Source: an uncultured Gemmatimonadales bacterium
GTDB taxonomy: Bacteria > Gemmatimonadota > Gemmatimonadetes > JACCXV01 > JAHWKZ01
Assembly: GCA_947259315.1 (NCBI GenBank)
Contig: CAMYLR010000004.1
Coordinates: 107,406-171,405 of the forward strand
Length of the DNA: 64,000 bases
Reading direction: 5' to 3'
Shown here: in pieces, positions 35,428 through 45,560 of the stretch
Position numbering within the stretch: the stretch's first letter is position 1
Layout of the letters: every line of letters starts with the position of its first letter
Made by a program: the position numbers and the translations under genes
The notes under the pieces: generated by a model
What the model saw: the letters and a program-made list of their open reading frames with translations, nothing else
What the model was told of the DNA's origin: nothing
The model's database searches: none

Positions 35428-37167
35428 TTACCTACGACTTTCAATCCACCCGTTGACAATATCTTCGAGCACGGCGATCGGCAGCGAGCCGTTCCCTAGC
35501 ACCGTGTCGTGGAACTCCCGGATATCGAATTCGTTACCGAGCGTTTGCTCGGCTTTCTTACGTAGCTCCTTGATCTTGAGCTCACCGATCTTGTAGCTGA
35601 GCGCCTGTGCCGGCCAGGTGATGTAGCGGTCGATCTCGCTCGTGACTCCGCGTTCGCTCAACGCCGTATTCGCGAGCATGTAGTCGATCGCTTCCTGCCT
35701 CGACCAACCAAAGGCGTGCATCCCCGTATCGACCACGAGACGACAGGCGCGCCAGGCTTCAAACGTCAGCCGGCCAAAGTCGCTATAGGGATCCTCGTAC
35801 AACCCCATCTCCTTGCCCAAGAACTCGGAGTACAAGCCCCACCCCTCGCCGTAGGCTGAGTGGTACAGCTGGCGCCGGAACTTCGGCACGTCGAGCTCCA
35901 TCGCCAGCGCGATCTGTAAGTGGTGGCCCGGCACCGCCTCGTGCAGACTGAGCGCATCCAACGTGTACAACGGTCGGCTGTCAAGGTTGGTGACGCCGAG
36001 GAAATACGTGCCCGACGTCGTTCCATCACCGGTCGAAGGCTGATAAAAGGCGCCGCGACCCGGGTTGGCCTTGATGCTGTACGTGTTTCTCGGGAGCAAC
36101 CCGAAGTACTTCGGCAACAGTCCCTCAGCGGTTTTGCTGATCAATGCCGCCCTGCCCAGAAACTCCGAGGCGCTCGTCGCATAAAACCTGGGCTCGGTTC
36201 TCAGGTAATCGAGGAATTCCGGGAAGTCACCCTCGAAACGGACCTGCTGGATGATCGCATCCATCTCGCCACGGATGCGCTCTACCTCGGCCAGACCCAA
36301 CTGGTGAATCTCATCTGGAGTCATGTCTGTCGTGGTGTAGTAGCGGATCAGGAACTCGTAGTACTCAGCTCCGCCGTCGAGGGTCATGATGCCAACCGTC
36401 TGTCGACATGCCGGCAGATACTCGGAGAGATAGAAGTCGAGCAGCTCCTGATAGCCGGGGATTACGTTCGACTCGATCAGCTCTACTCCGCGGGCGGTGA
36501 AGTCCGCTCGCTGCTCCTCCGACACCTGTGACGGAAAGTTGGCGAACGGAAAGTACAGGCTACTCTCTGTCGCATCGTCGACGATGTGTTTGCTGATCGT
36601 TTCTTCGTATCCGGCGATACTCTCGCAGTAATGCGTATACCCTGCTGAGATCGCTTCTCGCAGGAGCGCGATGTGCTCGCGGTTGTAGCGCGGAAAGTCA
36701 GCCAGGCTGACCAGGTACTTTTCGTAGTCGGCTACCGACAGGAACGACATCGCCGCCGGCGCTTCGGCGAAGTAAGTGTGATAGCCGGTCAGACTCGAGA
36801 ACGGGAAAAAGTGATCCTTCTGATCGTACCAGTCGCGCTCCGTCAATCGCTCATAGAGAAACAGTCGATACGAAACCTGATCGTCCGGATCGAGGTCTTC
36901 CGTGTCGATCGTCTCGAGGCGCGCGAGGATCGTCTCGTTGAATTCCCTTCTCCTCTCTCGCGCCTCTGGCGTGAACTCCGCGAGCTCGCCGTTCATCCGC
37001 CAGGCGTCCGGATCCCGGCGAAAGAACACCTGCTCGGCCTCGGTGTTCTCCCAGTGCTCGTCGAGGATGGCGTGCAGTTCGTTACCAGGTGACGAGCGAC
37101 CGCACGCTGTCATCACTGATGTCAGCACTACAGAACAGATGACCGCCCTTGTGTTCGAAAACCTCAT
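35428..37167 (-). CDS. DUF885 family lipoprotein
   Basis: Lipobox SVVLTSVMTACGRS; GRGAFYQP, LSLHEAVPGHHLQIALAMEL, AYGEGWGLYSEFLGKEMGLYEDPYSDFGRL. Confidence 0.92.
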   Translation of the reverse strand: MRFSNTRAVICSVVLTSVMTACGRSSPGNELHAILDEHWENTEAEQVFFRRDPDAWRMNGELAEFTPEARERRREFNETILARLETIDTEDLDPDDQVSYRLFLYERLTERDWYDQKDHFFPFSSLTGYHTYFAEAPAAMSFLSVADYEKYLVSLADFPRYNREHIALLREAISAGYTHYCESIAGYEETISKHIVDDATESSLYFPFANFPSQVSEEQRADFTARGVELIESNVIPGYQELLDFYLSEYLPACRQTVGIMTLDGGAEYYEFLIRYYTTTDMTPDEIHQLGLAEVERIRGEMDAIIQQVRFEGDFPEFLDYLRTEPRFYATSASEFLGRAALISKTAEGLLPKYFGLLPRNTYSIKANPGRGAFYQPSTGDGTTSGTYFLGVTNLDSRPLYTLDALSLHEAVPGHHLQIALAMELDVPKFRRQLYHSAYGEGWGLYSEFLGKEMGLYEDPYSDFGRLTFEAWRACRLVVDTGMHAFGWSRQEAIDYMLANTALSERGVTSEIDRYITWPAQALSYKIGELKIKELRKKAEQTLGNEFDIREFHDTVLGNGSLPIAVLEDIVNGWIESRR

Positions 37168-37169
37168 CT

Positions 37170-38567
37170 TTAGCGCGCGGCACGCTTACCGCGGAAATAG
37201 AACACGAGCCCCGCGAGAACGATCGCCAGCGAGCCACCCACGACTTTGAGGACGAAGAGGCCCGGGTTCTCGGAGCCTTCGGGCGGCAGAGTGGCGAGCG
37301 CGAGCGACAGAATCGTCGCCAGCAGTCCCAGACCGCCGGCCAACCAGGTGACTCCCTCACCGCCGGGAACGCGCACGACGTTCTCTTCGTCCCCCACGCG
37401 GCGTCGCCTCAGAAGCGGCAGCGCCCCAAAGAGATACAGAAATGGGATGAAGTAAAGGATGATCGTCATGTCGACGAGCACGATGTACGCCTCCTCGACC
37501 GTCGAGCCAGCGACCGCCATCAACAGGAGCGCACTCGCCAACACCCCTTGCACGAGGAGCGAGATGTGGGGCGTACCCCACTTCGGGTGGACCCGACCCA
37601 GCGCCTCGGGCAAGTAACGGTCAACGCCCACGGCGTACGGGATCCGGGCCGCACCCGTGAACCACGCACCGACGCCACCCAGGCCGCCGAGGACGATCAA
37701 GATCGCGCCCAATCGCGCCAACCCGTTCACTCCCGCGCGGTCAGCGACCGCGGCGAGCGCCTGCGGAACCCCGCTGATCACGTCCACCGTCTCTGTCGGC
37801 AGCGCTACGAGCAGCACCGCTGTGCCGAGGATGTACACCGCGGCGATAACGAGACCCGAGACGAAGATCGCGCGAGGAATCGTCCGGGCGGGGTTTTTGA
37901 TCTCGTCGCCCATGATCGGCGCCAACTCGAGACCGGCAAACCCGAACGTCATCGTGGCAAAGAACGCCAACGTGCCAAACTGCCTGAAGTTGGGAACCAA
38001 CGACGCACCCTCGAACGACGTTACGCTACCGAAACGCAACCAGACGTAAAACCCGAAACCGATCAACAACACGGCTGTCACCCACGTCCCGATGGCGCCA
38101 ATGTTCTGAACCCACTTGCCGCGCTCCAGACCGATCAAGTTGAGGCCCAGCGCCAGCCACAGGATCGCCAGCGTAAAGAGCGCGTTGTAGAGCACGCTGT
38201 CGCCCAGCCCTAGCCAGGCGTTTCCACCGACGAACAGAAAGACCCCCGACACGAACAGCAACAGCGACGGGAAGTAGACCAGATTGCTGATCCAGTATGA
38301 CCAGCCGGCGATGAAACCATGAACATCGCCAAACGCGTGCTTGGCCCATTGGTAGACGCCTCCCTGACCGGGAAGGCGTGTGCTAAGCTCCATGACCGCC
38401 AACCCTGACGGCACGAAAAAGACGACCAGCGCCAAGACCCACAGGACGAGACTCGACGGCCCCATCTGGGCCGACGTCGAGAGCCATCGGAGCCCGACGA
38501 TCGCCACAACGTTGAACAAGACGACGTCGCGAAGACTCAACGCCCGATGGAATTGACCCTGGCTCAC
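37170..38567 (-). CDS. APC family amino-acid permease
   Basis: about 12 TM segments; LRDVVLFNVVAIVGLRWLSTSAQ; LPGQGGVYQWAKHAFGDVHGFIAGWSYWISNL; FAGLELAPIMGDEIKNPARTIPRAI. Confidence 0.9.
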   Translation of the reverse strand: MSQGQFHRALSLRDVVLFNVVAIVGLRWLSTSAQMGPSSLVLWVLALVVFFVPSGLAVMELSTRLPGQGGVYQWAKHAFGDVHGFIAGWSYWISNLVYFPSLLLFVSGVFLFVGGNAWLGLGDSVLYNALFTLAILWLALGLNLIGLERGKWVQNIGAIGTWVTAVLLIGFGFYVWLRFGSVTSFEGASLVPNFRQFGTLAFFATMTFGFAGLELAPIMGDEIKNPARTIPRAIFVSGLVIAAVYILGTAVLLVALPTETVDVISGVPQALAAVADRAGVNGLARLGAILIVLGGLGGVGAWFTGAARIPYAVGVDRYLPEALGRVHPKWGTPHISLLVQGVLASALLLMAVAGSTVEEAYIVLVDMTIILYFIPFLYLFGALPLLRRRRVGDEENVVRVPGGEGVTWLAGGLGLLATILSLALATLPPEGSENPGLFVLKVVGGSLAIVLAGLVFYFRGKRAAR

Positions 38568-38977
38568 TCCTTCTTCTCGAATCCCGTTTCACCTCCGTAC
38601 TGCGGTAGCGAATCGTTGATCGTCCACCACTCGGCGCCGTGGTCGACAAAGAAGTGTGCCTCGGGCACGCGGTCGATCGGCTCGTCGATGTTGGCCAAAA
38701 CCACGTGGAGTTCCCCCTCGTATGCAGGACCCTCGAAAAAGAGTGTGCTGCCACAACGATCGCAGAAAGTGCGGGTCGAACCCGAGACGGTGAGATAACG
38801 AGTCAACCGTTCGCGACCGGCCTGGATATCAACCTTGTCGGCGGGAAACCCTGCCCAGGTTACAAACGGCGCGCCGTGCGCCCGGCGACACAGCGAGCAA
38901 TGACAATGCCCGCAGTACCGGCTAGGCGGTGTGACTTCGAATTGGACCGCACCACAGAGACATGAGCCCTTGGCCAT
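38564..38977 (-). CDS. GFA family protein (glutathione-dependent formaldehyde-activating/CENP-V domain)
   Basis: GSCLCGAVQFEVTPPSRYCGHCHCSLCRRAHGAPFVTWAGF; FCDRCGSTLFFEG. Confidence 0.93.
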   Translation of the reverse strand: MAKGSCLCGAVQFEVTPPSRYCGHCHCSLCRRAHGAPFVTWAGFPADKVDIQAGRERLTRYLTVSGSTRTFCDRCGSTLFFEGPAYEGELHVVLANIDEPIDRVPEAHFFVDHGAEWWTINDSLPQYGGETGFEKKE

Positions 38978-38998
38978 GTGAACCTCCGTCCATAAAGA

Positions 38999-39023
38999 AG
39001 GGCGGCTTCAGGGAAGCCGCCCT
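38999..39023 (-). terminator. probable terminator
   Basis: agggcggcttc-agg-gaagccgccct perfect 11-bp stem, followed on minus strand by ttcttt. Confidence 0.6.
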
Positions 39024-39071
39024 CTTTCCAACCACCGAGAGGGCTGCGCAGCCCCTCGTCTTTTTGAATGC

Positions 39072-39512
39072 TTACTCCCCGTTCCCACCTGCGTTGGGTC
39101 CCATGGTGTAGAAGCCGTCTTTGTGGGGTCCACAAGCGTCACTGAAAGCGTCGGGGGCGTCCTCCCCGTACCGCTCTTCCATCCGGTCAGCCGCTTCGTC
39201 CACGGCGGCGATGATCGCCTCGATGCTATCGCCGATCGTGTAGATCCCGAGGTTCCACTCATCGGCCCACCAGTGATAGATGTAGCCGTGATTCTGAACG
39301 CCCATCCCCTCTGCGATCATCTCTTTCCAGATCGGCATGATCTGCGTCTCGGCCTGCTCCTCGACCGCAGCACCGGCCCCATCCGTGAAGTCACACATGA
39401 ACCACGACAGGCGGAGGACGGGTGCTTCCTCCTCCTCCATTTCTTGGGCCCAGGCGGTGCTCGTAACACCGACCACCATCAAGGCCGCCAGCAACAACAA
39501 CGTCTTGCGCAT
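39072..39512 (-). CDS. secreted hypothetical protein
   Basis: Signal peptide MRKTLLLLAALMVVGVTSTAWAQ; 146 aa mature acidic protein; ATG at 39512 chosen over 39677. Confidence 0.7.
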   Translation of the reverse strand: MRKTLLLLAALMVVGVTSTAWAQEMEEEEAPVLRLSWFMCDFTDGAGAAVEEQAETQIMPIWKEMIAEGMGVQNHGYIYHWWADEWNLGIYTIGDSIEAIIAAVDEAADRMEERYGEDAPDAFSDACGPHKDGFYTMGPNAGGNGE

Positions 39513-39606
39513 TAACCAACCTCCGACTTTGCACGGGTGCGTTCCCCTAGCTGGGAAAATCGAGGGGAGGTTAACACCTTTGTAGTCAAGAACACAGACT
39601 GCCCCA

Positions 39607-40104
39607 TCAGGGCAGATTCCACTCGCCCTTCCAGTACGAAATCCCCTGCGGCGTGTTCCCAATGAACCGGCCCTCAAACGTCATCTCGCCGCTGATGCCC
39701 TCGTACTTTCCGGTCCCGGCTACCCAGCTCTGCGGGCCCGGGCATACACCATCGGCTTGCATCTCGCAGTTCCAGATGAGCATGGCTTGATCGCCATCCG
39801 CATCGGTCACGGTGCAACTACCCTGAAAGAACTGCCTGCCCCCGACGGTTCCTCCCGCTGCCGGACAGGTGATCCCCGCCTCGTGAAGAAACCCCGAGCC
39901 GTCGCTGTGGACGAACCCCCCATTGAACCCACCGTGCCAGTAGGAACTGTCATTCACGCTCTCCGTGGTCTCGCCGTAGCTACTCCATGGGAATACGCCC
40001 TCGAAGCTGCCGCTCTTCGCCATCTGCGCCTGAGCAGAGTTGGCAACCACCACGAGCGCCAGCCCAGAGGCAAACGCCGCTGCAAACATCATCCGCTTTT
40101 TCAT
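39607..40104 (-). CDS. secreted hypothetical protein
   Basis: Signal peptide MKKRMMFAAAFASGLALVVVANSAQAQ; GTGKYEGISGEMTFEGRFI. Confidence 0.7.
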   Translation of the reverse strand: MKKRMMFAAAFASGLALVVVANSAQAQMAKSGSFEGVFPWSSYGETTESVNDSSYWHGGFNGGFVHSDGSGFLHEAGITCPAAGGTVGGRQFFQGSCTVTDADGDQAMLIWNCEMQADGVCPGPQSWVAGTGKYEGISGEMTFEGRFIGNTPQGISYWKGEWNLP

Positions 40105-40160
40105 GTGCTTCTCCTGAGGAAGGAAGGAAACAAAACCTTGACCCGTAATTGATTAGCTGG

Positions 40161-40234
40161 TCGGGGCGACAGGATTTGAACCTGCGACCACCTGAACCCC
40201 ATTCAGGTGCGCTACCGGACTGCGCCACGCCCCG
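40161..40234 (-). tRNA. tRNA-Pro (anticodon GGG)
   Basis: Reverse strand CGGGGCGTGGCGCAGTCCGGTAGCGCACCTGAATGGGGTTCAGGTGGTCGCAGGTTCAAATCCTGTCGCCCCGA; loop ATGGGGT. Confidence 0.95.
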
Positions 40235-40348
40235 ACCCAAGTGGTACGGAAAGCTGAGCTCATCCAAATTAGCGCGCTGGCGGTCGAGCGGCATCGGCTC
40301 GACCATACGGCTCCACACCAGAAACGATCTTACACCGGAGGTAACCCC

Positions 40349-41986
40349 GTGATCGCTCGCCCCGCGCTACTCGTCACATCGATGATTCTCGCGTTATCCG
40401 GTTTGGCGACCGCGCAGGAAGCCCAACCGAAGAGCGATATCCACCCCGCCGCTTTCCGCGCTCACGTGGAGTTCCTCGGATCGGATCTGCTCGAGGGTCG
40501 TGAGGCTGGCACTCGGGGCTACGCGCTGGCGGCCGCGTACGTAGCGGCGCAGTTCAAGGCGTACGGTCTCGAGCCGGCCGGTGACGGGGATTCCTTCTTT
40601 CAGTCGGTCCCGCTACGAAGCGCAAGGATCGACCCGGACGGTGCCGCTCTTACGATCGTGCGACGCGATCAACGGACTGAGTTGACGTTCGGTGACGACT
40701 TCGTACCTACCGCCGATTTCTCGCGGACGAGTAGCTCGGTGGAGGCGGACGCGGTGTTCGTCGGGTACGGGATCTCGGCACCCGCCTTCGGCCACGATGA
40801 CTACGCGAAAGCGGACGTTGACGGTAGGATCGTCGTCGTCCTGGCCGGCGGACCGGAGACGCTGCCGACTAACGCCCGCGCGCACTACTCATCGGGGTCC
40901 GAGAAAGCGACCGCTGCAGCTGCCAACGGAGCCGTCGGCGTGTTGGTCGTTTTCACACCCGAGCTTGCCCAGCGATTCCCGTGGGAGGCGTTCGTCCGTT
41001 CGCGACAGGGGACGCGCATGCAGTGGCTCGACCCCCAGGGCACACCTCACAACGCCTTCCCGGGGCTTCAGTTCGGAGCGGCAGTCAATATGGTCGGAGC
41101 GAACAAGGTGTTCGCGAGCGCGCCGATGAGCCCGGAAGAGGCGATCGAGGCCGCACAAACGGGTAGGCCGATATTTTTCGATCTCGGCATTACGCTAGCG
41201 GCACAGGTCGAGACGCATCACGAAGACATTGTGAGCCCGAACATCGTCGCCCGCTTGAACGGGTCCGATCCGACACTGGCAGACGAGTTTGTCGCCTACA
41301 CCGCGCACGTCGATCACATCGGGATCAGCACACCGGTTGACGCCGACTCGATCAATAACGGGGTGTTCGACAACGCGGCTGGCGTCGCTGCCCTCCTCGA
41401 GGTCGCTCGCGCGTTCTCGGACCGTCCCCAGAAGCCCAAGCGATCGATCCTGTTTATCGGAACCGCGGCCGAGGAGAAGGGGCTGCTTGGCGCCGACTAC
41501 TTCGTTCACCACCCAACCGTCCCGATCGACCGCGTCGTCGCCAACATCAACATGGACGGGAACATTATGGCGTTTCCGTCGAAAGACTTTCACGCCATTG
41601 GAAGCCCGCACTCTTCACTCGGGGACTTGGTGATCGACGTGGCGCGGGAGATGGACGCCGAGGTGCTCCCCGATCCGATGCCCGAGCAGAACTTCTTTGT
41701 CCGCAGCGATCAGTACGCCTTCGTCAAGAAGGGCGTGCCAGCCTTAGCGATCGTCAACGCGTTCGAGAGCACCGACCCGTCGATCGACGGACGACAGGCG
41801 GTTCTCGAGTGGATCGGCACTCGGTACCACCGGCCGAGTGACGATCTCAGCCAGCCTATCCACTGGAACGTAGGAGTCGCATTCACCGAGCTGTCGTATC
41901 GGACTGGGGTTCGAATCGCGAATGAACCACAACAGCCGACGTGGAATGAAGGGGACTTCTTCGGGGAGCAGTTTGGACGCCGCTAG
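40349..41986 (+). CDS. M28 family aminopeptidase, secreted
   Basis: GTG start after ggaggt; signal peptide; [50 protein letters not shown]. Confidence 0.93.
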   Translation: MIARPALLVTSMILALSGLATAQEAQPKSDIHPAAFRAHVEFLGSDLLEGREAGTRGYALAAAYVAAQFKAYGLEPAGDGDSFFQSVPLRSARIDPDGAALTIVRRDQRTELTFGDDFVPTADFSRTSSSVEADAVFVGYGISAPAFGHDDYAKADVDGRIVVVLAGGPETLPTNARAHYSSGSEKATAAAANGAVGVLVVFTPELAQRFPWEAFVRSRQGTRMQWLDPQGTPHNAFPGLQFGAAVNMVGANKVFASAPMSPEEAIEAAQTGRPIFFDLGITLAAQVETHHEDIVSPNIVARLNGSDPTLADEFVAYTAHVDHIGISTPVDADSINNGVFDNAAGVAALLEVARAFSDRPQKPKRSILFIGTAAEEKGLLGADYFVHHPTVPIDRVVANINMDGNIMAFPSKDFHAIGSPHSSLGDLVIDVAREMDAEVLPDPMPEQNFFVRSDQYAFVKKGVPALAIVNAFESTDPSIDGRQAVLEWIGTRYHRPSDDLSQPIHWNVGVAFTELSYRTGVRIANEPQQPTWNEGDFFGEQFGRR

Positions 41987-42000
41987 GGTGCGACGACCGT

Positions 42001-44001
42001 TCAGACCGAGGCCGACCGATCCCCTCGCGAGATGCCCTGCATCACGCGCTCGTAGTGCAGCCCCTTGATGGCGAGCTCGAACGCCTTAACGAGGTAAGCG
42101 CCCGGGAAGCGGTGGACACGGCGGTGATGGAGGGCGTGTTCGCGACCCCACCGGTATAGCGACCGCACGTCATCCGCGCTCGGTGACCGGGCCTCGACCT
42201 TCTCCTTCAGCCGCACCACCCATTCGCTGACCTCGTCCAACCTGCGGCTCGGATCCGAGCGAACGATCGCATCGTGCGCGCGGTCGACCAACACCGACAG
42301 CGACTCGACGTCGTTATCGGTCAGCGACGCGTGGGCTCTGTCGCCGAGCGCACGCAAGCGACGATTCATGTCCGAAGTTGCCCGCCGGGCCTCCCGGAAG
42401 TGAGCGAAATCGAGCCGTATCGCTTTCAATAGCAAACCGAAGTATCGCGCGCGCCGGTTGCTCACGATGCCCTGTCGCCAAACCGAGTGGAACGCCGCTT
42501 TGAGGTCGGAACGCCTCACGAATCCGCCACGGAAGATGTGCGGGTCGATGCGCTCCAATAGCAGCGCCGCCCGATGGTACATCTCCCCCGGGCTGAACAG
42601 CTTCTCGAGCATCTGGTAGTACCCGGTCCGCATCTCCTCGCGAGTCATCTTCATCGGGATGAACTGCACCTCATCGTCGGTGTTGTTCCCCGAATACTCG
42701 GCTTCGCGCAACCGCCCCTCGCTGCGCAGCCGTTCGGCCAGCGGCGTGTGCGGGATGGGCGTCAACATTCCGGCCATGGCGGTCGGGATCGCGGCGTCCT
42801 TGGCGAACGACGCGATCGCCTCGCCGGTTTCGATCGTGTCCTCGTCTCCGCCAAAGATGAAACCCGCCATGACTTCGATCCCGGCGCGCTGGATCTTGGC
42901 CACGGTCCGAGCGATGTCGACCTTGACGTTCTGCTTCTTGTTCATCCCCTTGAGCGCGGCCGGATCGGGGTTCTCGATCCCCAGGAACACTTCCCCAAAT
43001 CCGGCCTGCTGCATCAGCGGCAGCAAGTGCGCCAGCTTGGGTGCGCCCAGATCGAGGCTCGCCTGCGTGTAGAACGAGAACGGATAGTCGTGCTCGCGTT
43101 GAAACTCGATCATCTCGCGCAGGATCACTTCGATCGCTTTGGGGTTGCCGACGAAGTTGTCGTCGACGGTAAAGATTCCGCCGCGATACCCGAGGCCGAA
43201 CAAGACCTCCAGCTCCTCGCGCACGGACTCGAGCGTCTTGGGCCGGGTGAACCCACCGTTGAACTGAATGATGTCGCAGAAGTCGCACCGAAAACGGCAC
43301 CCAACGGTCGTCTGCATCATGAGCGCGCGATAATCCCTGATGTCGAGCAGATCCCACCTGGGCGGTGGCGTGTAATCGAGCTCCTTGAAGATCGCCCGAT
43401 CGTTCAGGACCTTGCGCGAACCCGGAGGCTCAGCGGCGATCGCCTCCGGAATGAGCAGCGTGGGTCGGCCGTCCGAATGGTGGCGCCCTTCGGGATGGTG
43501 CAGGATGCGGTTGATCGCGTCGACCCACTGGCCGCCCTCCCCCCACACCAGCACATCGAGACCCCGGTGCAGGATCTCGTCGGATGGGGTTTGCGGCTCA
43601 AGCAAATGATCCCGAAAACTCGACGGGTACGGTCCGCCGATCACCCATGGAGTATCCAGACCCTTGGCCGGCCCATCCATGACCTCGACGAGTGACGGTT
43701 TCTGTACCGACATCGCACTCGTGAAAACCGCATCGGCGCCGTCGATCCGCTCGCGCAGCTCTTCATCTCGCACGCGCTCGACGTTGAGATCGATCAACTC
43801 GAACGTCCAGTTCTCGGGCATCATCGCAGCAAACGTGATCAGACCCAACGGCGGGAAGGCGGCCTTCCGACCGACCATCGGCATGATGTGCCGGTAGCTC
43901 CAGAAGCTGGCCGGGAACTCGGGGGCAACGAGGAGTCCCCTCTTCGGCTCGTTGCATTCGGTTTCGGGCACGCCCGCGATCTGGACCAACGGTTCGCTCA
44001 C
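42001..44001 (-). CDS. B12-binding-domain radical SAM protein with DUF4070-type C-terminus (HpnP-like)
   Basis: FPPLGLITFAAMMPENWTFELIDLN; radical SAM cluster CRFRCDFCDI; AGFIFGGDEDT; LTPIPHTPLAERLRSEGRL. Confidence 0.85.
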   Translation of the reverse strand: MSEPLVQIAGVPETECNEPKRGLLVAPEFPASFWSYRHIMPMVGRKAAFPPLGLITFAAMMPENWTFELIDLNVERVRDEELRERIDGADAVFTSAMSVQKPSLVEVMDGPAKGLDTPWVIGGPYPSSFRDHLLEPQTPSDEILHRGLDVLVWGEGGQWVDAINRILHHPEGRHHSDGRPTLLIPEAIAAEPPGSRKVLNDRAIFKELDYTPPPRWDLLDIRDYRALMMQTTVGCRFRCDFCDIIQFNGGFTRPKTLESVREELEVLFGLGYRGGIFTVDDNFVGNPKAIEVILREMIEFQREHDYPFSFYTQASLDLGAPKLAHLLPLMQQAGFGEVFLGIENPDPAALKGMNKKQNVKVDIARTVAKIQRAGIEVMAGFIFGGDEDTIETGEAIASFAKDAAIPTAMAGMLTPIPHTPLAERLRSEGRLREAEYSGNNTDDEVQFIPMKMTREEMRTGYYQMLEKLFSPGEMYHRAALLLERIDPHIFRGGFVRRSDLKAAFHSVWRQGIVSNRRARYFGLLLKAIRLDFAHFREARRATSDMNRRLRALGDRAHASLTDNDVESLSVLVDRAHDAIVRSDPSRRLDEVSEWVVRLKEKVEARSPSADDVRSLYRWGREHALHHRRVHRFPGAYLVKAFELAIKGLHYERVMQGISRGDRSASV

Positions 44002-45536
44002 TCGTTCTCACTCCAGGCCTGGCGAAGCATCAGCTGGCGCTCGTCGGCGTCGGCTTGAATCTCGAATCTGACGACTTGTCCCCGAGCATCGGTAACCGCG
44101 TCGATCCCCAACGTGCCGAAATACTCACCGATCGGCAGCGGTTCGGCGTGCCGCACGTAACGCTCGAAGAACTCAAAAATCTCGGGATAGGTCATCGCCG
44201 CCACCACGTCGTAGAACCCGCAATCGGGAAACGCCCGACCCTTACCGTAGTACCGCATCAGCTTCTGAAGCAAATCTTGCAGTCCGCTCTCACCGTCGGA
44301 GAGATCGAGCAACAGGATGTCGAGTAGCTCCCCGACCAGCGCCCCCCGCTGGTAGACGTTCGGAAACTGGCGCTGGCCTTCCTCGCTATACGACGTCAGC
44401 GACAGCTGTTCGAGGCTGTAGTCAGCCCGGAACTGGCGATCCGCCTGGATCTTGCCGGCGATCGTTTCGAGGTGCTCTTCGATCGTCGTGAGTCCCGATC
44501 GCAGCTGCATCGCGTGAGCACCCCACTCGGTCACGCCTTCGTACAGCCACAGGTGCGCAGATGGAACGGGCTGCTCAAAGTTAAAGCTCTCGATGATCTC
44601 GCTGTGAATGTTGAGCGGCGTGATAATGTGCAGGAACTCGTGCGCCGCGATGTCGGTGATGAACGCACCCGCTCGTTCCGAGAACGGGATATCCGGCAAC
44701 ACGTACTCGGAGCTGTACGAATGCTCCCACGCCCCGGCGGTTTGACCGGCCCATTCGAAATGAAAGAGGAAGACGTAACGATCGACCGGCAGCTCGCCGA
44801 GAAACTCGCCCGCCGACTTCAACATCTCGCTCATCGACCCGAGTAGCTGTTCGGATCGCACACCGCCGCTCTTCGAGTACGTGTAGATCTCGACCTGCGC
44901 GCCACCGACCTCCGTGCTGGCGAACGTCAACTCGCCGAGTAGGATCGGCGAATCGACCAGATGGTCGTAATCGTCGGCGGCAAAGCCGCCATCGTCCGCG
45001 CGTTCCAACGCCGTTCCGACCTGCCACTCGTCCGGGTACTCCAGATGAACGTGGACGGGCGCGTCCTGGAGTCCGGCCGGAAAACCCACCACCGCGTGCG
45101 GGTTGAAAAGCAAGTGGTTCGACTCGATCGAGGTGCCCGCCATCGGGTAGATCGGATGCTCCTCGACCGGATTGTCCCACGTCTCGGCGATCGAATACTC
45201 GATCGAGCGCACTTGCGAGGGGTCTGCGATGCGCCACTGATTGGTCGCTACGCGTTCCGTCTCTAGCGGCGCCCCATCCGCGTCGAAAGCCTCGAACGAT
45301 CGCACAAAACGGCCCACATCCATCACCTGATAGGTTCCCGGTGCGGTGGACGCGAATTGGTACACATCGTTGTCGGTTCCGAGACCCTCGACCGCTAGAC
45401 GAACGTGGAATAAGTCTTCCGCGGGGTCGCCGAGATCGATGTGGTACTCGAGCGGCGTGGTCTGGCCCAACGCCGGGACGGCGATCGCAAGTAGAACGAG
45501 CGTTGTGGATAGCGCTCCGGCGAGCCTGTTTCTCAT
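43998..45536 (-). CDS. M61 family peptidase (glycyl aminopeptidase-like), secreted
   Basis: IAAHEFLHIITPLNIHSEIIESFNFEQPVPSAHLWLYEGVTEWGAHAMQLRSGL. Confidence 0.9.
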   Translation of the reverse strand: MRNRLAGALSTTLVLLAIAVPALGQTTPLEYHIDLGDPAEDLFHVRLAVEGLGTDNDVYQFASTAPGTYQVMDVGRFVRSFEAFDADGAPLETERVATNQWRIADPSQVRSIEYSIAETWDNPVEEHPIYPMAGTSIESNHLLFNPHAVVGFPAGLQDAPVHVHLEYPDEWQVGTALERADDGGFAADDYDHLVDSPILLGELTFASTEVGGAQVEIYTYSKSGGVRSEQLLGSMSEMLKSAGEFLGELPVDRYVFLFHFEWAGQTAGAWEHSYSSEYVLPDIPFSERAGAFITDIAAHEFLHIITPLNIHSEIIESFNFEQPVPSAHLWLYEGVTEWGAHAMQLRSGLTTIEEHLETIAGKIQADRQFRADYSLEQLSLTSYSEEGQRQFPNVYQRGALVGELLDILLLDLSDGESGLQDLLQKLMRYYGKGRAFPDCGFYDVVAAMTYPEIFEFFERYVRHAEPLPIGEYFGTLGIDAVTDARGQVVRFEIQADADERQLMLRQAWSENE

Positions 45537-45560
45537 CTCTTCAACCCTCCTGTACTTACG

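Noticed and set aside
37149-38213. 354-aa plus-strand ORF rich in R, H, Q, D
   Set aside because: Antisense shadow of the APC permease.
39038-39066. Hairpin gagggctgcgcagcccctc followed by T-run on plus strand
   Set aside because: Would terminate plus-strand transcripts, but no plus-strand gene lies upstream; kept only the adjacent minus-strand hairpin as a terminator.
42574-43695. 373-aa plus-strand ORF
   Set aside because: Antisense to the radical SAM gene, which carries diagnostic motifs.
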